Assembly: GCA_014730275.1 (NCBI GenBank)
Contig: WJIL01000009.1
Coordinates: forward strand, 1-64,000
Length of the DNA: 64,000 nucleotides
DNA from: Candidatus Lokiarchaeota archaeon
Lineage (GTDB): Archaea > Asgardarchaeota > Thorarchaeia > Thorarchaeales > Thorarchaeaceae
Direction: 5' to 3'
In this document: positions 63,676-64,000 of the stretch, piece by piece
How positions within the stretch are numbered: position 1 is the stretch's first letter
Layout of the letters: every line of letters starts with the position of its first letter
Position numbers and translations under genes: made by a program
The notes under the pieces: model-generated
The model's input: the letters and a program-made list of their open reading frames with translations, nothing else
Database searches by the model: none
What the model was told of the DNA's origin: nothing

Positions 63676-64000
63676 CTATAGCGAAATTGGATAGGTTCCC
63701 TTCTCTTTCGCATAGTCGTACATATGGACAACTTTCTCCGGTGTAGAATCAGGCTGTATGTTATGGGCAGGAGCAAGGATGTAACCTCCCTCTGGAGCAA
63801 GGGCCTTGATTCGGGTCTCTATCTCATTCTCAAGATCCTCAATCGTTCCAACAGCAGACATAGCCTCCTGTAAATCAATGCCACCATGAAATGTGAGGCG
63901 ATTCCCATACTTCTCTTTCAGTTTGAACGAGTCCATACCCTTGGCAAGCGGCTGTATAGGATTGAGAATATCCACCCCCACCTCCATGAGATCCTCAATC
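63676..64000 (-). CDS. Uroporphyrinogen decarboxylase-family protein (5' part outside window)
   Basis: C-terminal 107 residues of a UROD-fold protein, a family including heme-pathway decarboxylases and cobamide-dependent methyltransferases (MtaA, CmuA). Diagnostic parts are V-D-I-L-N-P-I-Q-P, a K-x-K-Y-G segment, F-H-G-G-I-D and the final A-P-A-H-N-I-Q-P-D-S-T-P. The H-N-I-Q segment is common in the methyltransferase-like members, and true HemE is less likely. The frame stays open to the right edge. Convergent with the RraA-like gene, with an 11-nt gap. Confidence 0.85.
   Translation of the reverse strand, partial: IEDLMEVGVDILNPIQPLAKGMDSFKLKEKYGNRLTFHGGIDLQEAMSAVGTIEDLENEIETRIKALAPEGGYILAPAHNIQPDSTPEKVVHMYDYAKEKGTYPISL

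Noticed and set aside
1-64000. CRISPR arrays, insertion sequences, integrases, attachment sites
   Set aside because: No regularly spaced direct repeats, transposase-like genes or terminal inverted repeats were seen; the only repeats are inside the giant genes, the LRR gene and the PAS kinases.

Overview
The window looks like a piece of an Asgard archaeal chromosome, plausibly a thorarchaeote-type lineage; this placement is an inference. Archaeal signs are TATA boxes about 26 nt before inferred transcript starts, at least one probably leaderless gene, secreted proteins full of N-glycosylation sequons, and a kdgK/KDPG-aldolase sugar-acid route. Asgard-like, eukaryote-resembling signs are two free-standing Ras-superfamily GTPases, a PARP-type zinc finger, a cytosolic leucine-rich-repeat protein, and small zinc-ribbon proteins beside the GTPases. 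TTG starts preceded by good Shine-Dalgarno sites are common. No tRNA, rRNA, CRISPR array or insertion sequence was recognised.

Layout. 1-2.2 kb: a REC-PAS histidine kinase running off the left edge. 2.5-7.6 kb: small-molecule enzymes (DapA-family lyase, C45-type Ntn amidohydrolase, metal-dependent amidohydrolase, HemN-like radical SAM protein) and the remains of a membrane-protein gene. 7.7-10 kb: GTPase module A (zinc-ribbon protein, seven-helix membrane protein, Ras-like GTPase). 10.5-12.3 kb: a membrane histidine kinase and a membrane zinc-ribbon protein. 12.4-12.9 kb: a GC-rich, heavily structured non-coding RNA that I could not assign to a family. 13.3-27.9 kb: two giant surface proteins (about 2,200 and 2,660 residues) in tandem. 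28.2-30.8 kb: a PAS-GAF histidine kinase. 31.0-31.15 kb: a second structured RNA with its own TATA box, in front of an ABC export-type operon (31.2-35.5 kb).

35.8-43.5 kb: a PARP-finger protein, acylphosphatase, CPBP protease, isoaspartyl peptidase, a thioredoxin-like and a ferritin-like protein, then an oxidoreductase-sulfatase-sulfatase-maturase operon. 43.6-47.6 kb: GTPase module B (zinc-ribbon protein, small alpha/beta protein, two tandem paralogous membrane proteins, Ras-like GTPase). 47.6-50.7 kb: ferritin-like protein and thiol-redox genes. 50.8-53.3 kb: LRR protein and two uncharacterised genes. 53.5-55.1 kb: KDPG aldolase and KDG kinase. 55.2-58.6 kb: a histidine kinase with seven PAS domains. 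58.9-64 kb: a glycyl radical enzyme, an aminotransferase, an ATC-hydrolase-like protein, an RraA-like protein and a partial uroporphyrinogen-decarboxylase-family protein.

How it fits together. Metabolism looks anaerobic and heterotrophic: sugar acids feed KDG and KDPG to pyruvate, a glycyl radical enzyme and an oxygen-sensitive sulfatase maturase are present, and there is a thiol-disulfide and ferritin-like set for redox defence. Sensing is heavily represented, with four histidine kinases and two GTPase modules built from the same kinds of parts. The best candidates for undescribed biology are the two structured RNAs and the repeated zinc-ribbon/membrane-protein/GTPase module.
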